Source: Microbacterium terricola | Lineage (GTDB): Bacteria > Actinomycetota > Actinomycetes > Actinomycetales > Microbacteriaceae | Reading direction: 5' to 3' | NCBI RefSeq assembly: GCF_027943945.1 | Contig: NZ_AP027141.1 | Coordinates: 1,240,001 to 1,304,000, forward strand | Length of the DNA: 64,000 bases | Part shown: piece after piece, positions 38,481 through 47,770 of the stretch | Layout of the letters: the number at the start of each line of letters is the position of its first letter | Position numbering within the stretch: the first letter of the stretch is position 1 | Program-made: the position numbers and the translations under genes | The notes under the pieces: model-generated | What the model saw: the letters and a program-made list of their open reading frames with translations, nothing else | Told to the model about the DNA's origin: nothing | The model's database searches: none

Positions 38481-38741
38481 TCACACGCCCTGGTCGCCGG
38501 ACGTGCTGGTCGAGTTGCGGGTCACCCGCTCCCCTCCGGCGGGGTCCACGGCGACGTGCGTGACGGACTCGGTCTGGCGGCGGCGCATCATCAGCACGAG
38601 GCCGATGACGAACACCAGGAAACCGGCTCCCATCAGGATGTATCCGATCATGTCGAGGCTCACGCCAGGAACATCGACGTTCACGGCGAACGCGAGGATG
38701 GCTCCGATCGCGAAGAGGGCGATTCCGGCTCCGATACTCAT
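38481..38741 (-). CDS. DUF6458-type small membrane protein
   Basis: An 86-residue protein with two membrane helices (about 3-22 and 32-51) and a polar tail beginning RRRQTESVTHVAVDPAGG. This matches small actinobacterial membrane proteins annotated as DUF6458, of unknown role. GAAAGGA precedes the ATG at 38741. Confidence 0.8.
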   Translation of the reverse strand: MSIGAGIALFAIGAILAFAVNVDVPGVSLDMIGYILMGAGFLVFVIGLVLMMRRRQTESVTHVAVDPAGGERVTRNSTSTSGDQGV

Positions 38742-38838
38742 GGTGATTCCTTTCGTCGGGTCGAACGTCCCCTACTGTGCCCGACCGGACCATCCAGGAG
38801 CGGGGGGTTGACAACCGCGCCATGGGGATGCTGCGCAG

Positions 38839-38844
38839 TACCGT
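38839..38844 (+). promoter_or_regulatory. -10 element (TACCGT), leaderless, for the DHFR-like gene
   Basis: TACCGT lies six bases before ATG 38851. Confidence 0.5.
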
Positions 38845-38850
38845 GGCTGC

Positions 38851-39444
38851 ATGCCTCGCGTGATCTTCTACACCGCCGCAACGCTCAACGGTTTCCTCGC
38901 CACGGAGGACGACTCGCTCGACTGGCTGTTCGCGGTCCCCGGCGGGGACGGCGAAGGCTCCGGCACCGAGGGGTTCCCGGCGTTCCTGGAGGGGATCGGG
39001 GTGCTGGTGCAGGGCTCCCGCACCTACGAGTGGGTGCTCCGCCACGAAGACCTCATCGCCCACCCGGAGAAGTGGCCAGGCTATTACGGCGCGCGGCCGA
39101 GCTGGGTGTTCACGACGCGCGAGCTGCCGGCCGTCGAGGGCGCCGACATCCGCTTCGCGTCGGGCCGGGTCATCGACGCGTGGCCGGCCATCGCTGCGGC
39201 GGCGGGTGACCGTGACGTCTGGGTCGTCGGCGGCGGCGACCTGGTCGGCCAGTTCGACGACGCGGGCCTGCTCGACGAGCTGCGGATCTCGCTCGCGCCG
39301 GCCACGCTCCCTGCCGGCAAGCCGCTCCTCCCCCGCAGCCTCGGCCCCGAGCGGCTGCATCTGCAGTCGGTGCGCCAGAACGGTCAGTTCGCCGAACTCG
39401 TCTACACGGTCTCGCGGGTCACGCCGCCTGAGGCTCGAGAGTGA
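38851..39444 (+). CDS. Dihydrofolate reductase family protein (RibD C-terminal type)
   Basis: A 197-residue reductase-fold protein with VIFYTAATLNGFLATEDDSLDWLF at the N-terminus and DVWVVGGGDLVGQF in the middle, as in the RibD-C/DHFR-like group. These bind NADPH; the substrate is not known and it is not the housekeeping folate enzyme. Its last 26 bases overlap the end of the convergent SGNH gene. Confidence 0.85.
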   Translation: MPRVIFYTAATLNGFLATEDDSLDWLFAVPGGDGEGSGTEGFPAFLEGIGVLVQGSRTYEWVLRHEDLIAHPEKWPGYYGARPSWVFTTRELPAVEGADIRFASGRVIDAWPAIAAAAGDRDVWVVGGGDLVGQFDDAGLLDELRISLAPATLPAGKPLLPRSLGPERLHLQSVRQNGQFAELVYTVSRVTPPEARE

Positions 39445-40183
39445 TCCACGTCCCGAACTTCGCCTCGCGGCCGTCGCCCGACGATGTCCGCGTGATCCGG
39501 CGCTGCACCCACGGGCCGAGGTGCTCCCGCATGTAGTCCGCACGTCGCATGTGGGCGAAGTCGGGCAGCTCGGGCAGCGACCACCATGCGGCGGGTGGCT
39601 CCAGACCGAGCGCCGTGATCACTCGCGCCGCGACGCGGTGATGGCCGCGCGCATTCATGTGCAGCCGATCCTGCGACCAGTAGCCAGGCATCGACAGCTC
39701 ACGGTCCGGCCAGTTCAGCGCCCTGACGACATCCGGCCGCTCGGCGACACGGGCGACGACGGCTGCCGACAGCAGGTCACCCCGCCGCTGGATGAGTCGG
39801 CGCAGGGGCAGCTGCGCCGAGGGGTTCGCCCCGGACAGCAGGATGAGCTGCACCCCCTCCTCGTCGCAGCGCTCCAGCACACGGCTGAAGGCGTCGACGA
39901 TGTGGGCGATCGTCGTGCGCGGGCGGAGCATGTCGTTGCCGCCGCCGTTGAAGGACAGGTGCGTGGGCTTCAGAGCGAGTGCGCGCTCGAGCTGCTGGTC
40001 GACGATGGGCCAGGCGAGCTTGCCGCGGATCGCGAGGTTCGCGTACTCGACCGAGTCGCCCGAGGCGTCCGCCCATCCCTGAGCGGCGAGGTCGGCCCAG
40101 CCGCGCACGTACCCATCGGGCAGTTCGTCGCCGACGCCCTCCGTGAACGAGTCTCCGATCGCGACGTACCGCACAGCTGCCAT
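39419..40183 (-). CDS. SGNH/GDSL hydrolase (paralogue 2)
   Basis: A 254-residue cytoplasmic SGNH hydrolase. Block I AIGDSFTEGVGD has nucleophile Ser at about residue 11, GGGNDM is block III and DRLHMNARGHHRVA is block V. It shares RYVAxGDSFTEGVGD and NLAIRGKL-type segments with the protein at 10397-11257, so the two are paralogues. The ATG is six bases after a TAGGCT -10 (leaderless). Confidence 0.88.
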   Translation of the reverse strand: MAAVRYVAIGDSFTEGVGDELPDGYVRGWADLAAQGWADASGDSVEYANLAIRGKLAWPIVDQQLERALALKPTHLSFNGGGNDMLRPRTTIAHIVDAFSRVLERCDEEGVQLILLSGANPSAQLPLRRLIQRRGDLLSAAVVARVAERPDVVRALNWPDRELSMPGYWSQDRLHMNARGHHRVAARVITALGLEPPAAWWSLPELPDFAHMRRADYMREHLGPWVQRRITRTSSGDGREAKFGTWITLEPQAA

Positions 40184-40189
40184 CCGTCC

Positions 40190-40195
40190 AGCCTA
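40190..40195 (-). promoter_or_regulatory. -10 element (TAGGCT), leaderless, for SGNH paralogue 2
   Basis: TAGGCT lies six bases before the ATG at 40183. Confidence 0.55.
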
Positions 40196-40224
40196 CGTCG
40201 CTCCTCCCGCCGCGGACGGCGAGG

Positions 40225-41604
40225 TCAGCGGTCGTCGAGCGCGCGGCCGCGACGGTCGCCCAGCCCCCACGCGGCGAGCGCGGCCACAGCGAAGAAGCAC
40301 CCGAACACGCCGAACAGCAGGGGCGCGCCGCCGAAGACGAGCAGCGGCGGCACCACGAGCGGGGCGACGATCGAGGCGATCCGGCCGACGCCGGCCGCCC
40401 ACCCCGACCCCGTCGCTCGCAGCGAGGTCGGATAGATCTCCGGCGTGATCGCGTACAGAGCGCCCCACGCGCCGAGGTTGAAGAACGACAGCGCCATCCC
40501 GGCGGCGATCACCATCCCCTCCCCCGTCGCGGTGCCGAACAGGAGCGCCGAGAGCACAGACCCGGTCAGGAACGCCGACAGCGTGATCCGACGCCCCCAC
40601 ACCTCGATGAGCCAGGCCGCCACGGCGTAGCCCGGCAGCTGCGCCAGAGTGATGATGAGCGTGAAGCCGAACGACCGCACGAGGTCGTAGCCCTGGGCGA
40701 CGAGGATCGACGGGATCCAGATGAACGCCCCGTAGTAGGAGAAGTTCACGCAGAACCACACCAGCCAGAGGCACGCGGTCCGCACCCGGAACTCCCCCGC
40801 CCAGAGTCCCGCCAGTCGCTCGCGCGCCGTCGTGGCGGCGGGCACCGTCTCGATCGGACCCGTGCTGAGGCGGCGGGATCCCGCATCCGTCATCGAGGCG
40901 GAGCGCTCGAAGGCGCGCACGACGGCGTCCGCCTGCTCATGGCGTCCGCGGCGCTCGAGCCAGCGGGCCGACTCCGGGAGGCCCCACCGCACCACGAGGG
41001 CGTAGGCCGCGGGGACCGCGCCGAGCGCGAAGGCCCAGCGCCAGCCGTTCTCGGATGCCGGGATCACGAAGTAGCCGATCAGCGCGGCGGCGGTCCAGCC
41101 GATCGCCCAGAACGCCTCCAGGATCACGATGAGCCGCCCGCGGATGCGCGCGGGCGCGAACTCGCTCACGTAGGTCGAGGCGACCGGCAGCTCCGCGCCG
41201 AGACCCAGACCCACGAAGAACCGCAGCACGAGCAGGAGGGCGATGCCCCCGACCAGCGCGCTCGCCCCTGTCGCGATGCCGTAGATGAGCAGGGTCACCG
41301 CGAACACCTGGCGACGGCCGAACCGGTCGGCGAGGAGGCCGCCGACGGTCGCGCCCACGGCCATGCCGACGAATCCGATCGACGCGATCCATGCGGTCTC
41401 GCTCGGCTCGAGGGCCCACTCCGCGGCCAGCGCCGCGATGATGAACGAGATGAGGCCGACGTCCATCGCGTCCAGCGCCCAGCCGATGCCCGAGCCGGTG
41501 AGCACGCGCAGATGACTGCGCGAGAACGGGAGCCGATCGAGGCGCTGGGAGATCGAGGACTCCACGGGAGCGTCGCTCTGCGCGCCGGTGACGGTGTCGG
41601 TCAT
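40225..41604 (-). CDS. MFS transporter (sugar/aromatic acid porter type)
   Basis: A 459-residue 12-helix major facilitator. DAMDVGLISFII in helix 1 and GGLLADRFGRRQVF between helices 2 and 3 match the aromatic-acid/sugar-porter branch, and RLIVILEAFWAIGW lies in the region of helix 5. A central cytoplasmic loop follows helix 6. Substrate unknown. ATG 41604 has a TACGAT -10 six bases upstream, supporting this start and a leaderless transcript. Confidence 0.87.
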   Translation of the reverse strand: MTDTVTGAQSDAPVESSISQRLDRLPFSRSHLRVLTGSGIGWALDAMDVGLISFIIAALAAEWALEPSETAWIASIGFVGMAVGATVGGLLADRFGRRQVFAVTLLIYGIATGASALVGGIALLLVLRFFVGLGLGAELPVASTYVSEFAPARIRGRLIVILEAFWAIGWTAAALIGYFVIPASENGWRWAFALGAVPAAYALVVRWGLPESARWLERRGRHEQADAVVRAFERSASMTDAGSRRLSTGPIETVPAATTARERLAGLWAGEFRVRTACLWLVWFCVNFSYYGAFIWIPSILVAQGYDLVRSFGFTLIITLAQLPGYAVAAWLIEVWGRRITLSAFLTGSVLSALLFGTATGEGMVIAAGMALSFFNLGAWGALYAITPEIYPTSLRATGSGWAAGVGRIASIVAPLVVPPLLVFGGAPLLFGVFGCFFAVAALAAWGLGDRRGRALDDR

Positions 41605-41610
41605 CCCGCC

Positions 41611-41616
41611 ATCGTA
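41611..41616 (-). promoter_or_regulatory. -10 element (TACGAT), leaderless, for the MFS gene
   Basis: TACGAT lies six bases before the ATG at 41604. Confidence 0.5.
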
Positions 41617-41626
41617 TTGACGTGCC

Positions 41627-42676
41627 TCAGCTCTCGGCGAGCATCTCCCGCACGAGCGGCGCCACCGTGGTGCCGTACAGCTCGATCGAGTGCAGCATCC
41701 GCTCGTGCGAGAGAGTGCCGTTGGAGTACTTGAGGTCGAAGCGGTCGATGCCGAGCGCACGCACCGTCGCGGCGATCTTGCGCGCCACGGTCTCCGGCGA
41801 ACCGGCGTACACCGAGCCCTCCGGTCCGACGTCGTGCTGGAACTGCAGACGGCTGTACGGGGGCCAGCCGCGCTCGCGGCCGATCGCGTTGCGGTTCGCC
41901 TCCATCGCGGGGTACATCTCGTCCCACGCCTGCTGGTCGGTGTCGGCGATGTGCCCGGGCGAGTGCACGCCGATCGGCAGACGCGGGCGCTCGAACGAGT
42001 CGAGCGAACGGTGGAAGAGGTCGACGAACGGGCGGAACCGATCGGCGGGTCCGCCGATGATCGCGAGCATCAGGCCGTAGCCGTAGCGCGCCGTGCGGAC
42101 GACCGATTCCGGGCTGCCCCCGACGCCCACCCACGCGGTGATCCCGCCCTCGGTCTTCGGGAACACGTCAGCGCCGTCGAGCGGCGCGCGCAGGGTGCCC
42201 TGCCAGGTGACCGGCTTCTCCTCGCGCAGTCGCGAGAACAGCTCGAGCTTCTCGTCGAAGAGGGTCTCGTAGTCGCGAAGATCGTAGCCGAACAGAGGGA
42301 ACGACTCGGTGAACGAGCCGCGTCCGAGGATCACCTCGGCGCGCCCCTGCGAGACGGCGTCGAGTGTCGCGAAGCGCTCGTACACGCGAACGGGGTCGTC
42401 GCTGGAGAGGACGGTGACAGCCGTGCCCAGATGGATGCTGCGGGTGCGGGCGGCGGCGGCGGCCAGCACGATCTCGGGGCTCGACACCGCGAACTCGTGA
42501 CGGTGGTGCTCCCCCACGCCGAAGAAGGCGAGCCCGACCTCATCGGCGCGGACGGCCTGGTCGACGAGGTTGCGGATCGTCTGCGCGTCACTGAGCATCT
42601 CGCCCGTCGCGTCGTCACGGGTGACGTCGCCGAAGGTGTCGAGTCCCAGTTCGAGAGCTGCTGCGTCGACGCTCAT
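41627..42676 (-). CDS. LLM-class flavin-dependent oxidoreductase
   Basis: A 349-residue luciferase-like monooxygenase. Typical segments are FFGVGEHHRHEFAVSSPEIVLAAAAART, IHLGTAVTVLSSDDPVRVYERFATLD and AEVILGRGSFTESFPLFG. These bind FMN reduced by a separate reductase. The substrate cannot be inferred. It lies 22 bases upstream of the MFS gene on the same strand. Confidence 0.88.
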   Translation of the reverse strand: MSVDAAALELGLDTFGDVTRDDATGEMLSDAQTIRNLVDQAVRADEVGLAFFGVGEHHRHEFAVSSPEIVLAAAAARTRSIHLGTAVTVLSSDDPVRVYERFATLDAVSQGRAEVILGRGSFTESFPLFGYDLRDYETLFDEKLELFSRLREEKPVTWQGTLRAPLDGADVFPKTEGGITAWVGVGGSPESVVRTARYGYGLMLAIIGGPADRFRPFVDLFHRSLDSFERPRLPIGVHSPGHIADTDQQAWDEMYPAMEANRNAIGRERGWPPYSRLQFQHDVGPEGSVYAGSPETVARKIAATVRALGIDRFDLKYSNGTLSHERMLHSIELYGTTVAPLVREMLAES

Positions 42677-42743
42677 GATCGCCTCATTCCATTCATGTGG
42701 ATAGGAACCCGGCGCCCGGGCGATTCATTCCGTCGCCCGGGCG

Positions 42744-42749
42744 TAGGGT
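42744..42749 (+). promoter_or_regulatory. -10 element (TAGGGT), leaderless, for the phosphoribosyltransferase gene
   Basis: TAGGGT lies six bases before GTG 42756 and directly touches an earlier in-frame GTG at 42750, favouring the later codon. Confidence 0.5.
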
Positions 42750-42755
42750 GTGCCC

Positions 42756-43379
42756 GTGGCCATCTTCGCCGACCGGCGGGCCGCCGGACGAGTCCTCGCC
42801 GATGCGCTCGACGCATGGCGGGAGACGGATGCCGTGGTCTTCGGCATCCCCCGCGGCGGCGTCGTGGTGGCCGCGGAGGTCGCGAGCCGGCTGGATCTGC
42901 CGCTCGCGGCCGTGGTGGTCCGGAAGATCAGCGCTCCCTGGAACGAGGAGTACGCCGTGGGCGCGATCGCCGAGGGCGTGAACGTGGTCGACGCGGATGC
43001 GGTGCGCAGCGCGGACGTCACACCCGAGCAGCTCGCCTTCACTCAGGATCTGGAGCGGGTGGAGCTCGACCGGCGCGTGCGCGTGTACGGCGGCGGCGAT
43101 CTCGCGCTGGCCGGACGCACGGTCCTCGTGGTCGACGACGGCATCGCGACCGGGGCATCCGCGACGGCCGCCTGCCTGGCGCTGCGCACCCGCGATCCGG
43201 AGCAGATCGTGCTGGCCGCGCCCGTCGCCCCCGCCGGGTGGAGACCCGACGAGGGCGTCGCGGACGTCTACGTGTGCCCGCATCGGATGCGGGACTTCTG
43301 GGCGGTGGGGCCGTTCTACGACGATTTCACCCAGACCCAGGACGACGAGGTGGTGCGCCTGCTGCGTGCCCCTCGTTGA
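42756..43379 (+). CDS. Phosphoribosyltransferase domain protein
   Basis: A 207-residue type I phosphoribosyltransferase. The PRPP-binding loop VLVVDDGIATGASATAA is clear, and VFGIPRGGVVVAAEVA precedes it. The family often sits with dienelactone hydrolase or erythromycin esterase domains, but here it stands alone, so the substrate is unknown. GTG 42756 is preferred to GTG 42750 from the -10 position. It converges with the DUF885 gene. Confidence 0.85.
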   Translation: MAIFADRRAAGRVLADALDAWRETDAVVFGIPRGGVVVAAEVASRLDLPLAAVVVRKISAPWNEEYAVGAIAEGVNVVDADAVRSADVTPEQLAFTQDLERVELDRRVRVYGGGDLALAGRTVLVVDDGIATGASATAACLALRTRDPEQIVLAAPVAPAGWRPDEGVADVYVCPHRMRDFWAVGPFYDDFTQTQDDEVVRLLRAPR

Positions 43380-43389
43380 CCCGGAGCGG

Positions 43390-45063
43390 TCAGCGGGCCA
43401 GCGCGGCGCGGAGGGTGTCGAGGCCGACACCGCCGACATCCAGCGCGCGCTTGTGGAACGCCTTGATGTCGAAGTCCGCGCCCTTCGCGTCCTTCACGTC
43501 GTCGCGGAGCTGCTCCCAGATGCGCTGGCCGACCTTGTACGACGGCGCCTGACCCGGCCAGCCGAGGTAGCGGTTGACCTCGAACTGCACGAACTCGTCG
43601 GGCATGTTCACGTTGCGGCGCATGAAGTCGAGCGCGTAGTCGTGGTCCCACGTGCCGGTGCCGTCGAGGCGCGGCTTCTCGAGGTGCACGCCGATGTCGA
43701 GCACCACGCGTGCGGCGCGCATGCGCTGACCGTCCAGCATCCCGAGCCGATCAGCAGGGTCGTCGAGGTAGCCGAGCTGCTCCATCAGGCGCTCGGCATA
43801 CAGCGCCCAGCCCTCGGCGTGACCTGAGGTGCCCCCGAGCAGCCGGCGCCAAGAGTTCAGCTGCGCCCGGTTGTAGACCGCCTGCGCGATCTGCAGGTGG
43901 TGTCCCGGAACGCCCTCGTGGTACACGGTGGTCAGCTCGCGCCAGGTGTCGAAGGTGTCGACGCCCTCTGGCACCGACCACCACATGCGGCCAGGACGCG
44001 AGAAGTCGTCGGTCGGGCCGGTGTAGTAGATGCCGCCCTCCTTGGTGGGGGCGATCATGCACTCGAGCTTGCGGATCGGGTCGGCGATGTCGAAGTGCGT
44101 GCGACCGAGCTCCTCGACGGCACGGTCGCTGGTCTCCTGCATCCAGCGCTGCAGTGCCTCGGTGCCGACCAGCTTGCGGCTCGCGTCCTCCTCGAGGAAT
44201 GCGACGGCCTCTTCGACGGAGGCGCCCGCCTTGATCTCGTCGGCGATCGACTCCTGCTCGGCGACCATGCGGGCGAGCTCTTCGATGCCCCACTCGTAGG
44301 TCTCGTCGAGGTCGATCGTCGCACCGAGGAACCGGCGCGACTGGAGCGCGTACAGTTCGCGGCCGACCGCATCCTTCTCCGTCGCCGCGGGAGCGAGCTC
44401 GTCGGCGAGGAACCGGGCGAGCTCGTCGTACGCGACGCGTGCGGCCCCCGAGCTGTCGGCGAGTTCGCGCGCCAGCGACGCCGGCAGGCTGCCCTCGGCG
44501 GGCGCGGCCTCGCCGGCGAACGTGGCGAAGAAGCCGTTGTCGACGGTGTAGCGGGCGATCTGGGTCACGACTTCGCTGACCTGGCGGCGTGCGGGCACGA
44601 CGCCGGCCGAGATCCCCTCGCGGAGGGTGTCGATGTAGCCCTCGATCGCGTCGGGCAGGCTCTTCAGCCGCTTCGCGACCACCGACCAGTCGTCGGCGGT
44701 GTCCGTCGGCATCAGGTCGAAGACGGCGCGGATGTCCTGTGCGGGCGACGCGATCACGTTGAGGTCGCGCAGGTGCCACTTCGCGTCGTGCAGCTCGAGC
44801 TGCAGCTCGAGCTCACGCGTCAGATCGTCCTTGGTGACCTGGTCGATGGCATCGACGGCGACGGCGCCCCCGAGATCGGCGAGAGTGGAACGGGCGGCAT
44901 CGGCGAGACGGTCGTGGCCGGCCGGCGAGTAGTCGCCGAAGCGGTCGTTGAATTCGAATCGGCCGATGTAGGTGGCCAGCGTCGGCTCGAGCTCGGCCAG
45001 AGTGTCGACCCACGCATCTGCGATCGTGTCGATCTGCGTGGGAGTGCGCTGTGGTTCTGTCAT
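43390..45063 (-). CDS. DUF885 family metallopeptidase-like protein
   Basis: A 557-residue protein of the DUF885 family. A metal-binding HEGVPGHHLQIAQ (HExxxHH type) in the C-terminal third and the final LGWPGQAPSYKVGQRIWEQLR are family marks. Some members are secreted dipeptidases, but there is no signal peptide here. ATG 45063 lies seven bases after a TAGGCT -10. It is encoded 19 bases downstream of polA but is probably transcribed on its own. Confidence 0.88.
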   Translation of the reverse strand: MTEPQRTPTQIDTIADAWVDTLAELEPTLATYIGRFEFNDRFGDYSPAGHDRLADAARSTLADLGGAVAVDAIDQVTKDDLTRELELQLELHDAKWHLRDLNVIASPAQDIRAVFDLMPTDTADDWSVVAKRLKSLPDAIEGYIDTLREGISAGVVPARRQVSEVVTQIARYTVDNGFFATFAGEAAPAEGSLPASLARELADSSGAARVAYDELARFLADELAPAATEKDAVGRELYALQSRRFLGATIDLDETYEWGIEELARMVAEQESIADEIKAGASVEEAVAFLEEDASRKLVGTEALQRWMQETSDRAVEELGRTHFDIADPIRKLECMIAPTKEGGIYYTGPTDDFSRPGRMWWSVPEGVDTFDTWRELTTVYHEGVPGHHLQIAQAVYNRAQLNSWRRLLGGTSGHAEGWALYAERLMEQLGYLDDPADRLGMLDGQRMRAARVVLDIGVHLEKPRLDGTGTWDHDYALDFMRRNVNMPDEFVQFEVNRYLGWPGQAPSYKVGQRIWEQLRDDVKDAKGADFDIKAFHKRALDVGGVGLDTLRAALAR

Positions 45064-45070
45064 GGCACCG

Positions 45071-45076
45071 AGCCTA
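45071..45076 (-). promoter_or_regulatory. -10 element (TAGGCT), leaderless, for the DUF885 gene
   Basis: TAGGCT lies seven bases before the ATG at 45063. Confidence 0.5.
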
Positions 45077-45082
45077 CGCGCG

Positions 45083-47716
45083 TCAGTGCGCGGCTTCGTC
45101 CCAGTTCGCGCCCCGGCCGATCTGCACGTCCAACGGCACGGAGAGCGCTGCGGCGTCGCCCATCCGGTCGCGGACGATCCGCTCGGCGGCGTCCCACTCC
45201 CCCTCGGCGACCTCGACGACGAGCTCGTCGTGGATCTGGAGCAGGATGCGCGAACGCAGCCCCTCCGCGGCGAACTCATGGTGGATGCGGAACAGTGCGA
45301 TCTTCATGATGTCGGCCGCGCTGCCCTGGATCGGCGCGTTGAGCGCCGCGCGCTCGGCGTTCTCGCGCAGCACCCGGTTGGGGCTGGCGAGGTCGGGGAA
45401 GGGACGGCGCCGGCCGAAGATCGTCTCGGTGTAGCCGTCGATCCTGGCCTGCTCGACCGAGGAGCGCAGGTAGTCGCGCACCGCCCCGAACCGGGCGAAG
45501 TACTCCATCATGAGCTGCTTGGCCTCGGACTGCTCGATGCGCAGCTGCTTGGACAGACCGAACGCCGAGAGACCGTAGACCAGGCCGTACGACATCGCCT
45601 TGACCTTGGTACGCATCGCGGGGGTCACCTCGGCCGGTTCGACGCCGAAGACGCGCGCGCCGACGAACCGGTGCAGGTCTTCGCCGGAGTTGAAGGCCTC
45701 GACGAGCCCGGGATCTTCGGACAGATGCGCCATGATTCGCATCTCGATCTGCGAGTAGTCGGCGGTCAGCAGGCTTTCGTGATCGGCGCCCACCTCGAAC
45801 GCGGCGCGGATGCGCCGGCTCTCCTGGGTGCGGACGGGGATGTTCTGCAGGTTCGGGTCGGTGCTCGACAGGCGGCCGGTCTGGCTGCCGGTCTGCACGT
45901 ACGTGGTGTGCACGCGCCCGTCCGCGCCGATCGCGAGGTCGAGCGCGTCGATGATCTGCCGCAGCTTCGTCGCCTCACGGTGCTGGAGCAGCAGATCGAG
46001 GAAGGGATGCGGGTGGGACTCCTGCAGGTCGGCGAGCACGGCGGCGTCGGTCGAGTAGCCGGTCTTCGTCTTGCGGGTCTTGGGCAGCTGGAGCTCTTCG
46101 AAGAGCACCTCCTGCAGCTGCTTGGGCGACCCCAGGTTCACCTCGCGGCCGATCGCGGCGAACGCGTCGCGGGCGATCGCGTCGGCGCGAGCGGACAGCT
46201 CGCCGGAGAACCCGGAGAGCTTCTCGTGCGAGACGGCGACCCCCGCGAGCTCCATGTCGGCGAGGGCGAGGAGCGTCGGCAGCTCGATGTCGGTGAGCAC
46301 CGTCGCCACCGAGGCGGGCAGCTCGCCGCGCAGGGCCGTGGCGACCCGGAGGGCGAACCAGGACAGCTGCCCGGGGGTCGCACCCTCGGTCTCGGGCACG
46401 AGCTGCGTCGGGTCGGCCTCGGGCAGCTTCTCGCCGAGGTAGCGGTCGACGAGGTCGGCGAGGCTCTTGTCGGGGAAGCTCGGCCGCAGCAGCCAGCCGG
46501 CGACGAGCAGGTCGAAGGCGAGTCCATCCACCCGGACGCCCGCGCGCCCGAGCGCCTTCACCTGCGGCTTGGCGTCGGTGAAGACCTTGGGTGCGGCGGA
46601 CGCGAACCACGGCGCCAGGGCGGCCGCAGCATCCGGCGTCCAGGTGGCCTCGACCGCCTCGTCACCCGTGGCCAGGCCGATGCGGGCGGGGAGGCCCCCT
46701 TCGATGGTGACGGTGACGCCGACCTCGCCGGTCGCAGCGGCGGCCCAGTCGGCGAGCTCGGCGGGAGTGAGCGAGCGGGATGCGGGCAGTGCGACGGTCG
46801 GCGCGGCCGGCTCTTCGTCGGCGACGATGCCGGAGGCCTCGAACACCCGAGGGAGCAGGGTCCGGAACTCGAGCCGCGCGAAGATCTCACGCACGGCCTG
46901 GGCGTCGATCGGCTGGACGGCGAGATCGACCGGCCCGACCGGCAGCTCGACATCGCGCAGCAGCCGGTTCAGCCGGCGGTTGCGGCGCACGTCCTCGAGG
47001 TGGTCGCGCAGGTTGCCGCCGACGACGCCGGGGATCTTGTCGGCGTTCTCGAGCAGTGCGTCGAGCGTGCCCCACTGGGTGAGCCACTTCACGGCGGTCT
47101 TCTCCCCCACCTTCGGCACGCCGGGCAGATTGTCGCTCGTCTCGCCGACGAGGGCGGCGATGTCGGGGTAGTTCTCGGGCGGCAGGCCGTACTTCTCGAT
47201 CACGGCGGCCGGGTCGTAGCGCTTCAGCTGCGAGACGCCCTGCACGCTGGGGTACAGCAGCGTGATGTCGTCGTTGACGAGCTGGATGGTGTCGCGATCG
47301 CCCGAGCAGACCAGCACGTCGAACCCGGCCTCGGCGCCCTGGGTGGCCAGCGTCGCCAGGATGTCGTCGGCCTCGAAGTCCTCCTTCTGGAGAACGGTGA
47401 CGTTCATCGCCGCCAGGCAGTCCTGCAGCAGCGGGATCTGGCCACGGAACTCGGCGGGTGACTCGGACCGGTTCGCCTTGTACTCGGTGTACTCGCGGGT
47501 GCGGAACGACTGGCGCGAGGTGTCGAACGCGACCGCCAGGTGCGTCGGCTTCTCGGCCTTGATCAGGTTCACGAACATCGACAGGAACCCGTAGACGCCG
47601 TTGGTGTGCTGGCCGTCTTTCGTCGAGAAGTTGTCGACCGGGAGGGCGAAGAACGCCCGGTACGCCAGCGAGTGGCCGTCGACGACCAGGAGGGTAGGCT
47701 TTGCGGAGTCCGTCAC
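45083..47716 (-). CDS. polA: DNA polymerase I
   Basis: An 877-residue Pol I used in Okazaki-fragment processing and repair. The N-terminal 5' nuclease begins DGHSLAYRAFFAL. The middle has a 3'-5' exonuclease fold in which the usual DxE metal ligands are replaced (VGVTVTIEGG), so proofreading is probably absent. The polymerase domain has motif A LLTADYSQIEMRI, motif B KAMSYGLVYGLSAFG and motif C LQIHDELVVEV. The GTG start follows a TAGGCT -10 by six bases. Confidence 0.95.
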   Translation of the reverse strand: MTDSAKPTLLVVDGHSLAYRAFFALPVDNFSTKDGQHTNGVYGFLSMFVNLIKAEKPTHLAVAFDTSRQSFRTREYTEYKANRSESPAEFRGQIPLLQDCLAAMNVTVLQKEDFEADDILATLATQGAEAGFDVLVCSGDRDTIQLVNDDITLLYPSVQGVSQLKRYDPAAVIEKYGLPPENYPDIAALVGETSDNLPGVPKVGEKTAVKWLTQWGTLDALLENADKIPGVVGGNLRDHLEDVRRNRRLNRLLRDVELPVGPVDLAVQPIDAQAVREIFARLEFRTLLPRVFEASGIVADEEPAAPTVALPASRSLTPAELADWAAAATGEVGVTVTIEGGLPARIGLATGDEAVEATWTPDAAAALAPWFASAAPKVFTDAKPQVKALGRAGVRVDGLAFDLLVAGWLLRPSFPDKSLADLVDRYLGEKLPEADPTQLVPETEGATPGQLSWFALRVATALRGELPASVATVLTDIELPTLLALADMELAGVAVSHEKLSGFSGELSARADAIARDAFAAIGREVNLGSPKQLQEVLFEELQLPKTRKTKTGYSTDAAVLADLQESHPHPFLDLLLQHREATKLRQIIDALDLAIGADGRVHTTYVQTGSQTGRLSSTDPNLQNIPVRTQESRRIRAAFEVGADHESLLTADYSQIEMRIMAHLSEDPGLVEAFNSGEDLHRFVGARVFGVEPAEVTPAMRTKVKAMSYGLVYGLSAFGLSKQLRIEQSEAKQLMMEYFARFGAVRDYLRSSVEQARIDGYTETIFGRRRPFPDLASPNRVLRENAERAALNAPIQGSAADIMKIALFRIHHEFAAEGLRSRILLQIHDELVVEVAEGEWDAAERIVRDRMGDAAALSVPLDVQIGRGANWDEAAH

Positions 47717-47722
47717 CCTGCC

Positions 47723-47728
47723 AGCCTA
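47723..47728 (-). promoter_or_regulatory. -10 element (TAGGCT), leaderless, for polA
   Basis: TAGGCT lies six bases before the GTG at 47716. Confidence 0.55.
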
Positions 47729-47770
47729 GACGCGGGGGCCGACACCTCGTCCGACCCCCGGGAGTCTGCA

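Noticed and set aside
38808..38813. TTGACA as -35 of the DHFR-like gene
   Set aside because: It is 25 bases from the TACCGT -10, too far for a normal sigma-70 spacing, and no better -10 exists at 17 bases.
44972..47461. Long open frame opposite polA, about 830 codons
   Set aside because: The minus strand holds an intact DNA polymerase I with all motifs; the other frame has no recognisable domain.
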